A stretch of DNA of 9,987 nucleotides from an uncultured Campylobacter sp. (GCA_905373295.1 CAJPSJ010000058.1:1-9987), one strand, 5' to 3'; shown: positions 1 through 9,987, counted from the stretch's first letter. Numbers and translations are program-made. Notes: generated by a model not told the origin, from the letters alone.

Positions 1-79
1 CAGCTTCACGCTCTCCTCCAAGTTCAGATCCTTGTCGTTTAGGCTCTTTAAAAGCGCGTTAATCTTCTCCATTTTTTCT

Positions 80-90
<11 letters not shown>
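1..90 (-). CDS. xseB: Exodeoxyribonuclease VII small subunit, N-terminal part (runs off the window)
   Basis: Only the first 30 codons are present, read leftward from an ATG at 90-88. The peptide begins MSFEEKMEKINALLKSLNDK and continues DLNLEESVKL. This is the typical XseB opening: a short amphipathic helix, then the conserved 'L..LEESV.L' segment. XseB is a small, roughly 60-80 residue helical protein. It binds XseA to form exonuclease VII, a cytoplasmic enzyme that degrades single-stranded DNA to oligonucleotides. An AAGGA motif six bases before the ATG lies inside the end of metX, and the reading frame overlaps metX by 11 bases, so translation is probably coupled to it. The family call rests on a short fragment but the match is good. 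Confidence 0.85.
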
Positions 91-3991
<3,901 letters not shown>

Positions 3992-3995
<4 letters not shown>

Positions 3996-4102
3996 CTGCC
4001 ATCCTTAAATTTATTCACGAAATAGATCCCTACGCCCGTTGCTACGCAGATTAGCGCGATCGTAAAAAATACGAAGCCGAGACTTATGGGGCTAGCGAGC
4101 AT
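3992..4102 (-). CDS. 36-residue predicted single-pass membrane peptide between ileS and gatA
   Basis: The frame runs from ATG at 4102-4100 to TGA at 3994-3992. It begins [20 protein letters not shown] and ends in a charged tail, NKFKDGR. Residues about 6-29 are continuously hydrophobic. Lys31, Lys33 and Arg36 follow, which predicts one membrane helix with the C-terminus in the cytoplasm. A GAAGG ribosome site lies six bases upstream. The gene overlaps the ileS end by 11 bases and the gatA start by four (ATGA), which is strong evidence that it is translated as part of the operon. From memory, C. jejuni has a short predicted membrane protein gene (Cj1060c) at the same place. Function is unknown. 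It may also serve to carry ribosomes from ileS to gatA. Confidence 0.75.
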
Positions 4103-6851
4103 GCATGACCTTCGCACAGCGCGGGCAGAGCTCATCAGGCTCTTTTGCGTTAAATTTCCAGCATCTCGGGCATTTATGTTTAGAGGATTTTACGAGGCGG
4201 AAAATTTCGTCGTTTATCTTAAACTCCGCCAGAGCCTCCTCGCTTTGCAGAGTGTCCACGTCGCTTACCATGAACCAATCCGCCACGCCCAAGATGTCGT
4301 TTGATAAAATTTCGTTCGAGCTCGTCTGTAAAACTAGCTCGAGCGTCGATTTGATGATCTTGTCCTTTTTCAGCGCGTCGATGAGCTCGAAAAATTTCTC
4401 TCTCGATTTGATTAAAATTTCGTCGAATTCTAGAAAATCGTCAAATTCTATCGGCTTATATGTCAGATCGAAAACGTCTTCTTTGCCCTCTTTGATGATA
4501 CGCGGCGCAAACTGCATTACTTCGTCGATTGTGTAAGTTAGCGTAGGCGCGATTAGAGGCAGTAGCGCTCGCGTAATCAGAGCGATCGCGCTTTGCGCGC
4601 TTCTGCGGCGCGGCTCGTCGGGTGCGTCGCAGTAGAGCCTGTCTTTGCAGATATCAAGATAAATTCCGCTCAAATCGGCGCTTAAGAAATTTAGCAAGGC
4701 GTTGAAGCCCTTTGAAAAATCGTAGTTTCTAAACGCCGCTTCTGCGCCCGCAAAGGCGTTTGCCGCGCGCGTTAGGATCCAGCGGTCAAGTCGCGTAAAA
4801 TTACCCGTCTCGATCTCACCCAGATCGCTGGTACTTGCGAGCAGAAATCTTATAGTGTTTCGGATCTTGCGGTACTGCTCGCTTACCTGCTTAAGGATAT
4901 TGTCGCTGATCTTTAGATCGGTCGAATAATCGCTCATCGCGACCCATAGGCGCAAAATTTCAACGCCGTGGCTCTTTGCGACCTCTTGCGGATAGACGAC
5001 GTTTCCGACGGACTTACTCATCTTCTGCCCCTTCTCATCGACGGTAAATCCGTGAGTGAGGATGCTTTTGTACGGCGCGCATTCGTTAATAGCGCAGCTT
5101 AGAAGTAGTGAGCTTTGAAACCAGCCGCGATGTTGGTCACTGCCCTCAAGATACATATCCGCAGGGAATTTGCCAGCATCGTAAACGCCGCTTTGCAGCA
5201 CCGCCTTCCACGTCGAGCCGCTTTCAAACCAAACGTCTAAGATGTCCATCACCTTTTCTAAATTTTCAGGCTTATATCCGCTATCCTGCGGCAAGAGCTC
5301 CGAAATTTCCATCTGCCACCAAGCATCCGCGCCCTTGACTTTAAAAATCTCGTAGATATTATTTAAAATTTTTTCGTCGAAAATCGGCTCTTTGGTGCCT
5401 TTATCGCGGAAAAATGCGATCGGCACGCCCCAATCCCTTTGGCGTGAGATACACCAATCGGGGCGGTTCTCTATCATCGAACTTAGGCGGTTGATGCCGC
5501 TTTGCGGGTAAAATTTAACCTTCTCAATCTCTTCAAGCGCTACTTGACGCAGCGTCTTGCCGCTGAGTTTAGGCTCGTCCATCGCGATAAACCACTGCTT
5601 CGTCGCTCGGTAGATCACCGGCTTGTGCGTGCGCCAGCAGTGCGGGTAGGAGTGGACGAATTTACCGGATTTGATAAGCGCGGGACCTAAAAGCTGTAAA
5701 ATTCTTTCGTTTGCTTTGAAAATATGCATCCCCACGAGTTCATCTACGACATCTGCGCGGAAAAGCTTTTTGGTTTTAAGGGTTTGATCAAAGCAGCCGC
5801 CCTCATCTACCGGCATCAGCACCTCGATGCCGTATTTAAGTCCTACGAAATAATCGTCCTCGCCGTGTCCAGGAGCCGTATGCACGAGCCCGGTGCCGCC
5901 ATCCATTAAAACGTGCTCACCGAGGATAAATTTTGAATCTCTATCGTTTAGCGGATTTATCGCGTTTAAGCCCTCGAGTTCGGCGGCTTTAAATTCCTTT
6001 ACGATCTCGCCCTTCGTGATGCCCAGACTTACGAGGCTTTCGACCAGAGGTTTTGCCAGGATCAAATTTTCGCTCGTCAGCGCGTAAATTTCATTCGGGT
6101 TCAAAGATATTGCGCCGTTTGCGGGCAGCGTCCAAGGCGTGGTCGTCCAGATGACCGCTTTAGCGCCTTTAGCGCCGATTTTAGCGTTCGCTTCACCGCT
6201 TAGATCAAACGCCACGAAGATCGAGTAGTCCTCTTTGTCCTTGTATTCGACCTCGGCTTCTGCAAGCGCGCTTTTTGCCGCCCAGCTCCAAAACACGGGC
6301 TTACTTCGCTCGATTAGAATTCCTTTTTTAGCGATCTGGCAGAGCGCTTTGTAAATTTCAGCTTCAAACTCAAATTTTAGCGTCAGATACGGATCGTCCC
6401 AGTCGCCTAAAATCCCCATATCTTTAAATTCATTGCGCTGCACGTCGATGAACTCTTTGGCGTGCTGTCTGCAAAGCTCGCGTATCTGCACTTTTGAAAG
6501 CGATTTTTTCCGCTCTCCGAGTTTAATCTCTACTTGCTGCTCGATCGGCAGGCCGTGGCAGTCCCAGCCCGGCACGTAGCGGATCTCCTCGCCGAAGAAA
6601 TAATGGGTTTTGGTGATGATGTCTTTTAAAATTTTATTCAGCGCGTGGCCGATGTGGAGGTGTCCGTTGGCATACGGCGGGCCGTCGTGGATATTAAAGC
6701 TGACGCTTGCGCCCTTGCGTTTAGCCTTCATCTTTTCGTAAATTTTACGCTGCTCGTACCATGCCTTAAACCGCGCAGGTTCGTTTTGCGGCAGCGCGCC
6801 TCGCATCGCAAAGTCCGTCGTAGGAAGAAAGAGAGTATCTTTGTAGTCCAT
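4092..6851 (-). CDS. ileS: Isoleucyl-tRNA synthetase
   Basis: 919 residues from the chosen ATG at 6851, beginning [18 protein letters not shown], the usual IleRS opening. It charges tRNA(Ile) with isoleucine in the cytoplasm. The HIGH motif is at 66-69 in [12 protein letters not shown] and KMSKS is at 610-614 in [13 protein letters not shown]. The CP1 editing domain that hydrolyses Val-tRNA(Ile) shows [11 protein letters not shown] (about 235-245) and [16 protein letters not shown] (about 319-334). The C-terminal zinc knuckle has paired cysteines CPRCW (894, 897) and CPRC (909, 912), typical of bacterial IleRS. The frame stays open 15 codons upstream to a TTG at 6896, but that extension has no family similarity and AAAAGG sits properly before the ATG. 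The gene overlaps the small membrane ORF by 11 bases and heads the operon. Confidence 0.98.
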   Translation of the reverse strand: MDYKDTLFLPTTDFAMRGALPQNEPARFKAWYEQRKIYEKMKAKRKGASVSFNIHDGPPYANGHLHIGHALNKILKDIITKTHYFFGEEIRYVPGWDCHGLPIEQQVEIKLGERKKSLSKVQIRELCRQHAKEFIDVQRNEFKDMGILGDWDDPYLTLKFEFEAEIYKALCQIAKKGILIERSKPVFWSWAAKSALAEAEVEYKDKEDYSIFVAFDLSGEANAKIGAKGAKAVIWTTTPWTLPANGAISLNPNEIYALTSENLILAKPLVESLVSLGITKGEIVKEFKAAELEGLNAINPLNDRDSKFILGEHVLMDGGTGLVHTAPGHGEDDYFVGLKYGIEVLMPVDEGGCFDQTLKTKKLFRADVVDELVGMHIFKANERILQLLGPALIKSGKFVHSYPHCWRTHKPVIYRATKQWFIAMDEPKLSGKTLRQVALEEIEKVKFYPQSGINRLSSMIENRPDWCISRQRDWGVPIAFFRDKGTKEPIFDEKILNNIYEIFKVKGADAWWQMEISELLPQDSGYKPENLEKVMDILDVWFESGSTWKAVLQSGVYDAGKFPADMYLEGSDQHRGWFQSSLLLSCAINECAPYKSILTHGFTVDEKGQKMSKSVGNVVYPQEVAKSHGVEILRLWVAMSDYSTDLKISDNILKQVSEQYRKIRNTIRFLLASTSDLGEIETGNFTRLDRWILTRAANAFAGAEAAFRNYDFSKGFNALLNFLSADLSGIYLDICKDRLYCDAPDEPRRRSAQSAIALITRALLPLIAPTLTYTIDEVMQFAPRIIKEGKEDVFDLTYKPIEFDDFLEFDEILIKSREKFFELIDALKKDKIIKSTLELVLQTSSNEILSNDILGVADWFMVSDVDTLQSEEALAEFKINDEIFRLVKSSKHKCPRCWKFNAKEPDELCPRCAKVMHAR

Positions 6852-6858
6852 ATTTGTA

Positions 6859-6864
6859 CCTTTT
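6859..6864 (-). promoter_or_regulatory. Ribosome binding site that fixes the ileS start
   Basis: AAAAGG on the minus strand, seven bases before the ATG at 6851. It supports the 919-residue IleRS over a form starting 15 codons earlier at TTG 6896. Confidence 0.75.
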
Positions 6865-6905
6865 CGTGTCTTAAAAAATTTGTGAAGTTTATCCAAAACG
6901 CCATT

Positions 6906-6923
6906 AAAAAGCTCTGAAAGAGC
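6906..6923 (-). promoter_or_regulatory. Hairpin with T run upstream of ileS (possible attenuator or leader terminator)
   Basis: Read on the minus strand, GCTCT-TTC-AGAGC forms a perfect 5-bp stem with a 3-base loop. It is followed at once by TTTTT, about 55 bases before the ileS ATG. If the operon promoter overlaps the divergent -10 region near 6936-6944, the hairpin would lie in the ileS leader and could cause partial termination. If transcription starts closer to ileS, for example from a weak GATAAA-like box at 6893-6888, it has no such role. The stem is short, so confidence is low. Confidence 0.3.
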
Positions 6924-6935
6924 AGTCTGCGTTTA

Positions 6936-6944
6936 TGCTATAAT
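6936..6944 (+). promoter_or_regulatory. Extended -10 promoter for the cinA-like gene
   Basis: TGCTATAAT is an exact extended -10 (TG-N-TATAAT) on the plus strand. It would start RNA near 6951, about 19 bases before the cinA-like ATG. No convincing -35 is present, which is normal for Campylobacter vegetative promoters. The lipoprotein gene downstream is probably read from the same promoter. Confidence 0.7.
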
Positions 6945-6969
6945 GTGCGAAAATTTAATGAGGGTCTTT

Positions 6970-8100
6970 ATGAAAAATATCATCCTTGTAATCGGCGAGG
7001 ATATCCGCTACGACGCGGCTTTGATGAGCTATATTTCTCGCAGCTACGAACGAGTTTTTGGGCGGATCGACGATCTGAAATTCTTAAGCGAAAACGATAA
7101 GGTTTTGCCCTTCGCGCTTGAAAAGATGATCGATTCGTACGATTTTATCACGATCTTTGCGGCAAACTCCGCCTACGCGGTCGTCGGTAAAATTTTATCG
7201 ACGCTCTCTTTCGATTCGCTTGAGCTGAAAAACGGAGAAACCCTAGCGCCCTCGATGGCGCGCGCGGTGGCGAAAAACAGCTTCTTGCTAAACGTCAGAG
7301 GCTGCTCGGTAAACGTGATCAAGGCACTTTGCTTGCAGAGCCTGCCGCCGATCCTCCAAGACGCGCCGAACGCGGGCGAGAGCTTTTATCTATTCGATTG
7401 CGAATATGAAAGCGTAAAGCAGCGCCTAGAAAGCCTTGCGATTAGCTATAAAATTTCGCTTACGATCAGCAGACCCTGCTCCTTTTTGCTGCTCGTGCGC
7501 GCCAGTGCGATGAAATTCGGAGCGCTGGACGCGTTTTTGCAAAGCGTCGGCAAGTATTATGAGAGCTGCTATATCGAAGGCGGCGATTTTATGGGCTTTG
7601 TGGTGGATAGGCTGCGCGAAATAGGCGCTAAGATCACCTTCGCAGAAAGCTGCACCGCAGGGCTCATCGCTGCAAAATTCGGCGCGGTTGCGGGCGTGAG
7701 CGACGTTTTTGACGGCTCGCTCGTAAGCTACGCCAACGAGATAAAAAATCTCTGGCTAAACGTAGGCGAAGATACGCTCGCTCGCTACGGCGCGGTCAGC
7801 GCGCAGACCGTGGGCGAGATGCTTGAAGGCGCGCTGCAAAGCAGCGGGGCGAGCTTCGCTCTTGCAGTAAGCGGTATCGCAGGCCCCGGCGGCGGAAGCG
7901 CACAAAAGCCCGTAGGGACGGTCTTTATCGGCGCGAAGGAGCAGGGCGGCAAACAGATCGTCGGGGAATTTCATCTAAAGGGCGATCGAAACTACATCCG
8001 CGAACAAAGCGCCGATATCGCTATCTGCTTGCTTTTAAAGCTTAGAAGCGATCTATTTTTCGGGCGACTCCCAAGCGCGCCTGCGAGAGATGAAATTTAA
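6970..8100 (+). CDS. cinA: CinA-family protein: degenerate N-terminal domain plus nicotinamide-nucleotide amidase (PncC-type) C-terminal domain
   Basis: 376 residues from ATG 6970, preceded by GAGGG at a normal distance. The in-frame start nine codons earlier falls inside the promoter and is disfavoured. The C-terminal part (about 205-358) is a clear CinA C-terminal domain: AESCTAG with Ser227 and Thr229, SYANEIKN with Tyr254 and Lys259, SGIAGPGGGS (301-310) and GDRNYIR with Arg340. In the family this domain deamidates nicotinamide mononucleotide to nicotinate mononucleotide, recycling pyridine nucleotides. The N-terminal 200 residues have the length and broad layout of the CinA molybdopterin-binding-like (COG1058, ADP-ribose pyrophosphatase) domain. 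However, the hallmark GGLGPT..D stretch is gone, replaced by AANSAYAVVGK (about 64-74). That activity is probably lost or changed. The gene is transcribed away from ileS and is followed after 11 bases by the lipoprotein gene. Confidence 0.85.
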   Translation: MKNIILVIGEDIRYDAALMSYISRSYERVFGRIDDLKFLSENDKVLPFALEKMIDSYDFITIFAANSAYAVVGKILSTLSFDSLELKNGETLAPSMARAVAKNSFLLNVRGCSVNVIKALCLQSLPPILQDAPNAGESFYLFDCEYESVKQRLESLAISYKISLTISRPCSFLLLVRASAMKFGALDAFLQSVGKYYESCYIEGGDFMGFVVDRLREIGAKITFAESCTAGLIAAKFGAVAGVSDVFDGSLVSYANEIKNLWLNVGEDTLARYGAVSAQTVGEMLEGALQSSGASFALAVSGIAGPGGGSAQKPVGTVFIGAKEQGGKQIVGEFHLKGDRNYIREQSADIAICLLLKLRSDLFFGRLPSAPARDEI

Positions 8101-8105
8101 AGGAG
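8099..8105 (+). promoter_or_regulatory. Ribosome binding site that fixes the TTG start of the lipoprotein gene
   Basis: AAAGGAG begins on the last bases of the cinA-like stop codon and sits six bases before the TTG at 8112. It is a strong site for a weak start codon. It is the main reason to believe that the long repeat-filled leader is translated. Confidence 0.65.
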
Positions 8106-8111
8106 CGGATT

Positions 8112-8876
8112 TTGAAAAGACGAATTTTGAAAGGGTGCGGAGGCGATTTAGCGCAGAATTTTATCCGAGCTAGCGGCGAACTGGGCTTTAGATGGCCGCG
8201 AAATTTTGTTTCGGCGGACGGCGGGCGAAATTTTACTTCGGCGGATCGCGCTAGAAATTTTAATTTTATAAACGATTTTATCTTTATAAGTGCGGCGCGA
8301 AATTTTACTTTAGCGCTAGTCATGGCGTGCGTTTTGAGCGGCTGCGACGGCGGATCGGACGCGCAAAATCGCGAGCAAAGCGCACGCTCGGAACAGAATT
8401 TTAGCGTGGGTAATCAAGGGCGAAATTTTAATAAAAGCGCGGATGGCTCGGGACAAAATTCTATGCAAGGCTCCACGCTAAATTCCGTGCCGCAGGGCTT
8501 TGAGAGCAAGCAAAAATCCGATCTAAACTCCACGATAGACGAACTTGCAAACGATGCTAAAGTTTTGGGCGAGGCCTTGCAAAATTTGCAGAAAAAGGCG
8601 CCTGAAGCCTTGAGCGATTTCGCCGCTCGCAACGCGGATAGGACCAAGGATCTGCTAAAGCAGGGCGAGGCGGCGGCACGCGAGGCGGGCAAAAACCTTG
8701 ATCAGATGGGGCAGAGCCTGCAAGGAATTATAAAAGATGCAAACGAAAGCCTAGGCAAGGTCTTGGAGGGCTTTGGCGTGCAGCCTAGACATGAGCCGCG
8801 CGGCGGGCGCTCGCAGGAGCGCGATGATAATTCAGATCCTGAAGAGGCGGTCGATAGGCAAAGCTTTAGAATTTAA
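8112..8876 (+). CDS. Putative lipoprotein of unknown function with a repeat-expanded N-terminal leader
   Basis: 254 residues from a TTG start. I do not recognise a family. Residues about 64-78 (NFTLALVMACVLSGC) form a hydrophobic segment ending in a good lipobox, L-S-G-Cys78, so the mature protein should be lipid-anchored from Cys78. The oddity is the 77-residue leader: MKRRILK looks like a signal-peptide n-region, but residues 16-65 carry RNF motifs at 30, 39, 48 and 63 that are encoded by AAATTTT-cored DNA repeats. Two more NF motifs lie after the lipobox (95-97, 104-106). Residues about 135-222 are rich in Ala, Leu, Lys, Glu and Gln and look helical or coiled-coil. The tail is charged and polar. 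There is no in-frame ATG/GTG/TTG between codon 6 and Met71, which is too close to the lipobox to help. It is likely co-transcribed with the cinA-like gene. Confidence 0.65.
   Translation: MKRRILKGCGGDLAQNFIRASGELGFRWPRNFVSADGGRNFTSADRARNFNFINDFIFISAARNFTLALVMACVLSGCDGGSDAQNREQSARSEQNFSVGNQGRNFNKSADGSGQNSMQGSTLNSVPQGFESKQKSDLNSTIDELANDAKVLGEALQNLQKKAPEALSDFAARNADRTKDLLKQGEAAAREAGKNLDQMGQSLQGIIKDANESLGKVLEGFGVQPRHEPRGGRSQERDDNSDPEEAVDRQSFRI
8199..8279 (+). repeat. In-frame 27-bp repeat, three units, AAATTTT core
   Basis: Units start at 8199, 8226 and 8253 and encode RNFVSADGG, RNFTSADRA and RNFNFINDF. Units 1 and 2 share CGAAATTTT, a two-base difference, then TTCGGCGGA. Unit 3 keeps only the AGAAATTTT core. 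A further CGAAATTTTACTT copy at 8298 matches unit 2 over 13 bases, and another CGAAATTTTA lies at 8421. Confidence 0.75.
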
Positions 8877-8910
8877 GCGCGGCTAAATTTCGCTTAAATT
8901 TGTTTGTTGT
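8870..8910 (+). terminator. Rho-independent-like terminator after the lipoprotein gene
   Basis: AATTTAAGCG (8870-8879) and CGCTTAAATT (8891-8900) are perfect 10-bp inverted repeats round an 11-base loop. They are followed by T-rich TGTTTGTTGT. The lipoprotein stop codon TAA (8874-8876) lies inside the left arm. The stem is AT-rich except for its inner GCG, so strength is uncertain. Confidence 0.55.
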
Positions 8911-9073
8911 GGAGAATGCTCGCAGAGAAACGATGCTAAATTTATTAAATTTGCTAGGCGCGGTGGGTTCGTTAAATTTTACTCGGCACGGCGGTTTAAA
9001 ATTTTGCGTGCGAGCCACGAGCCTTGTTAAATCCCATCATCTTTCGACGCAGGTTTTTTTAAAATTTTAATCC

Positions 9074-9092
9074 TCTCAGTATGAGATTTTTT
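9074..9092 (+). terminator. Weak hairpin with T run in the intergenic region
   Basis: TCTCA-GTA-TGAGA is a perfect 5-bp stem with a 3-base loop followed by TTTTTT. It could back up the terminator about 175 bases upstream. With so short a stem, chance is a fair alternative. Confidence 0.3.
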
Positions 9093-9144
9093 AAATTTCA
9101 TTATTTTGCGGCGCGTGCGTTGCGGCGCGCGGAAATTTTTTACG

Positions 9145-9178
9145 TTGCGCGATTTTTGTTTGTAAAAAACTCGCGCAA
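9145..9178. repeat. 8-bp GC-rich inverted repeat (hairpin)
   Basis: TTGCGCGA (9145-9152) pairs exactly with TCGCGCAA (9171-9178). Inner TTTTT and AAAAA tracts can extend the stem past a one-base bulge. No T run follows, so it is not a standard terminator. Confidence 0.45.
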
Positions 9179-9187
9179 GATCGGTTC

Positions 9188-9241
9188 GTGCCCCGCACTC
9201 GGGAGTTAAAATTTTGTGCCCCGCACTCGGGAGTTAAAATT
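9188..9241 (+). repeat. 28-bp tandem duplication ending in an AAAATT core
   Basis: The 26 bases 9188-9213 recur exactly at 9216-9241, a 28-base period. The unit is a GC-rich part (GTGCCCCGCACTCGGGAG) followed by TTAAAATT. The copies diverge at the final base pair (TT in copy 1, CT-type in copy 2). An exact match suggests a recent duplication. Confidence 0.85.
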
Positions 9242-9357
9242 CTACGCGCTCCGATCGGGCTACGCCGATTAAAAAAGCTTCGCTCCGCCCGCTAAATTTA
9301 TAGCGTCCGCGCAAAACAGCGGCGAGCCTGGCAGAGCGAGCGTCTGCGCCGTCCTGC

Positions 9358-9391
9358 TAAATTTAAAATTTTACGCACAATTTTAAATTTA
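9358..9391. repeat. 13-bp AT-only perfect inverted repeat
   Basis: TAAATTTAAAATT (9358-9370) and AATTTTAAATTTA (9379-9391) are exact reverse complements separated by TTACGCAC. They could form a hairpin or cruciform, or simply reflect two clustered AAATTT word groups. Confidence 0.6.
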
Positions 9392-9510
9392 CACAGCCGC
9401 TTTGTCCTCCGCGCCCGCTTCGCTAAATTTTAAATTTATACGACTATTTCGTTGTTTGCGCCGTTTCATTAAATTTCAAATTTTCGCGCCGTATCCGCCG
9501 CCCACCGCGA

Positions 9511-9562
9511 GTAAAATTTTAAAATTCCGCATGCCGCCGCAGGTAAAATTTCAAAATTCCGC
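9511..9562 (+). repeat. Imperfect 20-bp direct repeat pair, 32-base spacing
   Basis: GTAAAATTTYAAAATTCCGC occurs at 9511-9530 and 9543-9562 with one difference (T or C at the Y). A related AAATTTCAAATTTTCGC lies just upstream near 9471. Each copy joins two AAATTT/AAATTC words and runs into GC-rich DNA. Confidence 0.7.
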
Positions 9563-9651
9563 TCGCGCTTCGTATGCGAACTCAAATGAAATTTCAAGTC
9601 TAAATTTGAGCCCCGCTCTTAAATTTTAAAATTTTATCAGAGATTTTTTTA

Positions 9652-9657
9652 TACAAT
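9652..9657 (+). promoter_or_regulatory. Probable pyrB promoter -10 box
   Basis: TACAAT on the plus strand follows a T-rich stretch (ATTTTTTTA) and AT-rich DNA from 9620. This fits the Campylobacter vegetative promoter pattern without a -35. Transcription would begin near 9664 and leave a leader of about 28 bases, too short for an attenuator of the enteric pyrBI kind. Confidence 0.5.
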
Positions 9658-9691
9658 TACGGCTGAAATTCGGCCCAAAAAAGGAGAGGGA

Positions 9692-9987
9692 ATGTATAAG
9701 CTAAAGCATCTTCTTAGCGCGCAGGATCTAAGCCGCGAGGACATCTACGACTTTATAGGTCTAGCGCGCGAGTTTAAATCGCTGAACCGCAGCGATATCA
9801 AAAAATCCGACTCGCTTCGCGGCAAGACGGTCATCAACGCGTTTTTTGAAAACTCCACCCGCACCCGCACGAGCTTTGAGATCGCAGCCAAGCGCCTGGG
9901 CGCGGACAGCGTAAATTTCACCGCTGCGGACAGCAGCACGAAAAAGGGCGAGACGCTGATCGACACCATCAGAAATATGCAGGCGAT
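9692..9987 (+). CDS. pyrB: Aspartate carbamoyltransferase catalytic chain, N-terminal 98 residues (runs off the window)
   Basis: The frame opens at ATG 9692 behind a strong AAGGAG five bases away and is still open at the window end. It encodes the catalytic subunit that joins carbamoyl phosphate to aspartate, the first committed step of pyrimidine synthesis. The carbamoyl-phosphate site FFENSTRTRTSFE is present, with Ser55-Thr56-Arg57-Thr58-Arg59. So is the mobile-loop motif ADSSTKKGETL with Ser82 and Lys85 in the expected place. The opening MYKLKHLLSAQDLSREDI also fits the family. Ornithine carbamoyltransferase shares the STRTR site, but the SSTKKGET loop favours the aspartate enzyme. About one third of the protein is here, so the aspartate-binding half cannot be checked. 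Confidence 0.93.
   Translation, partial: MYKLKHLLSAQDLSREDIYDFIGLAREFKSLNRSDIKKSDSLRGKTVINAFFENSTRTRTSFEIAAKRLGADSVNFTAADSSTKKGETLIDTIRNMQA

Larger units (their letters stand above)
8877..9691. other. 815-base intergenic region of GC-rich segments alternating with AAATTT words
   Basis: No credible gene, tRNA or rRNA is visible here on either strand. By eye about two dozen AAATTT hexamers, plus a few AAATTC, occur between 8885 and 9640, roughly one per 30 bases. They often sit in longer runs such as TAAAATTTTA and are separated by GC-rich stretches. Local duplications and inverted repeats are listed separately. The one plus-strand open frame of note (9402-9629) is made of the repeats and has no ribosome site I trust. 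The right end carries the pyrB promoter and leader. Confidence 0.7.

Noticed and set aside
6852..6896. IleRS N-terminal extension from TTG 6896
   Set aside because: The 15 extra residues have no family counterpart, and AAAAGG is placed for the ATG at 6851.
8127..8138. Early lipobox-like L-K-G-C at residues 6-9 of the lipoprotein gene
   Set aside because: Lysine at that position breaks the lipobox, and there is no hydrophobic stretch before it.
8042..8323. 93-codon minus-strand open frame with repeated VKFR/TKFR motifs
   Set aside because: It is the reverse reading of the same AAATTTT repeats in the lipoprotein leader and the end of the cinA-like gene. A 27-bp period keeps several frames open at once, and the plus frame has the ribosome site and lipobox.
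9181..9205. Possible tRNA T-loop (GGTTCG)
   Set aside because: The rest of the T-arm, anticodon arm and acceptor stem cannot be built around it.
9188..9562. CRISPR array
   Set aside because: Repeats occur only in pairs, copies are adjacent or irregularly spaced, there are no uniform unique spacers, and no cas gene is near.
9402..9629. 75-codon plus-strand open frame rich in LKF/VKF
   Set aside because: Its composition comes from AAATTT words, there is no ribosome site I trust and no domain. It is best explained as an open frame in repeat DNA.

Overview
The window looks like a chromosomal segment of a Campylobacter, probably one of the oral or higher-GC species such as C. gracilis, C. showae or C. 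rectus. Three things point there. The order ileS - tiny membrane ORF - gatA - guaB on one strand matches what I recall of C. jejuni (Cj1061c to Cj1058c). Non-coding DNA is packed with AAATTT-type words. Promoters have a strong -10 box and T-rich upstream DNA but no clear -35. The base composition, near half GC by eye, is too rich for C. jejuni. The species name is an inference.

Positions 1-6851 (minus strand) hold one tightly packed run, in transcription order: ileS, a 36-codon single-pass membrane peptide gene, gatA, guaB, metX and the start of xseB. Every junction overlaps by 4 to 11 bases or is separated by 2 bases, so this is very likely one operon with translational coupling. It joins tRNA-Ile charging, Glu/Asp-tRNA amidation, the first step of GMP synthesis, homoserine acylation for methionine and the small subunit of exonuclease VII.

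Positions 6852-6969 form a divergent intergenic region. It has a clear extended -10 promoter for the plus strand and a small hairpin with a T run on the ileS side.

Positions 6970-8876 (plus strand) hold a CinA-family protein with an intact C-terminal nicotinamide-nucleotide amidase-type domain and a badly eroded N-terminal domain. After 11 bases comes a putative lipoprotein gene. Its lipobox lies 78 codons in, behind a leader made of in-frame 27-bp repeats built round an AAATTTT core.

Positions 8877-9691 are an 815-base stretch with no convincing gene. GC-rich segments alternate with about two dozen AAATTT words. It contains a 28-bp tandem duplication, a second imperfect repeat pair, a 13-bp AT inverted repeat and several weak hairpins. 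A -10 box and a strong ribosome site then lead into the 5' part of pyrB, which runs off the window.

The housekeeping genes are ordinary. The most interesting material is the AAATTT-cored repeat system, present both between genes and inside the lipoprotein leader, and its possible link to the RAATTY methylation motif used in Campylobacter transformation.
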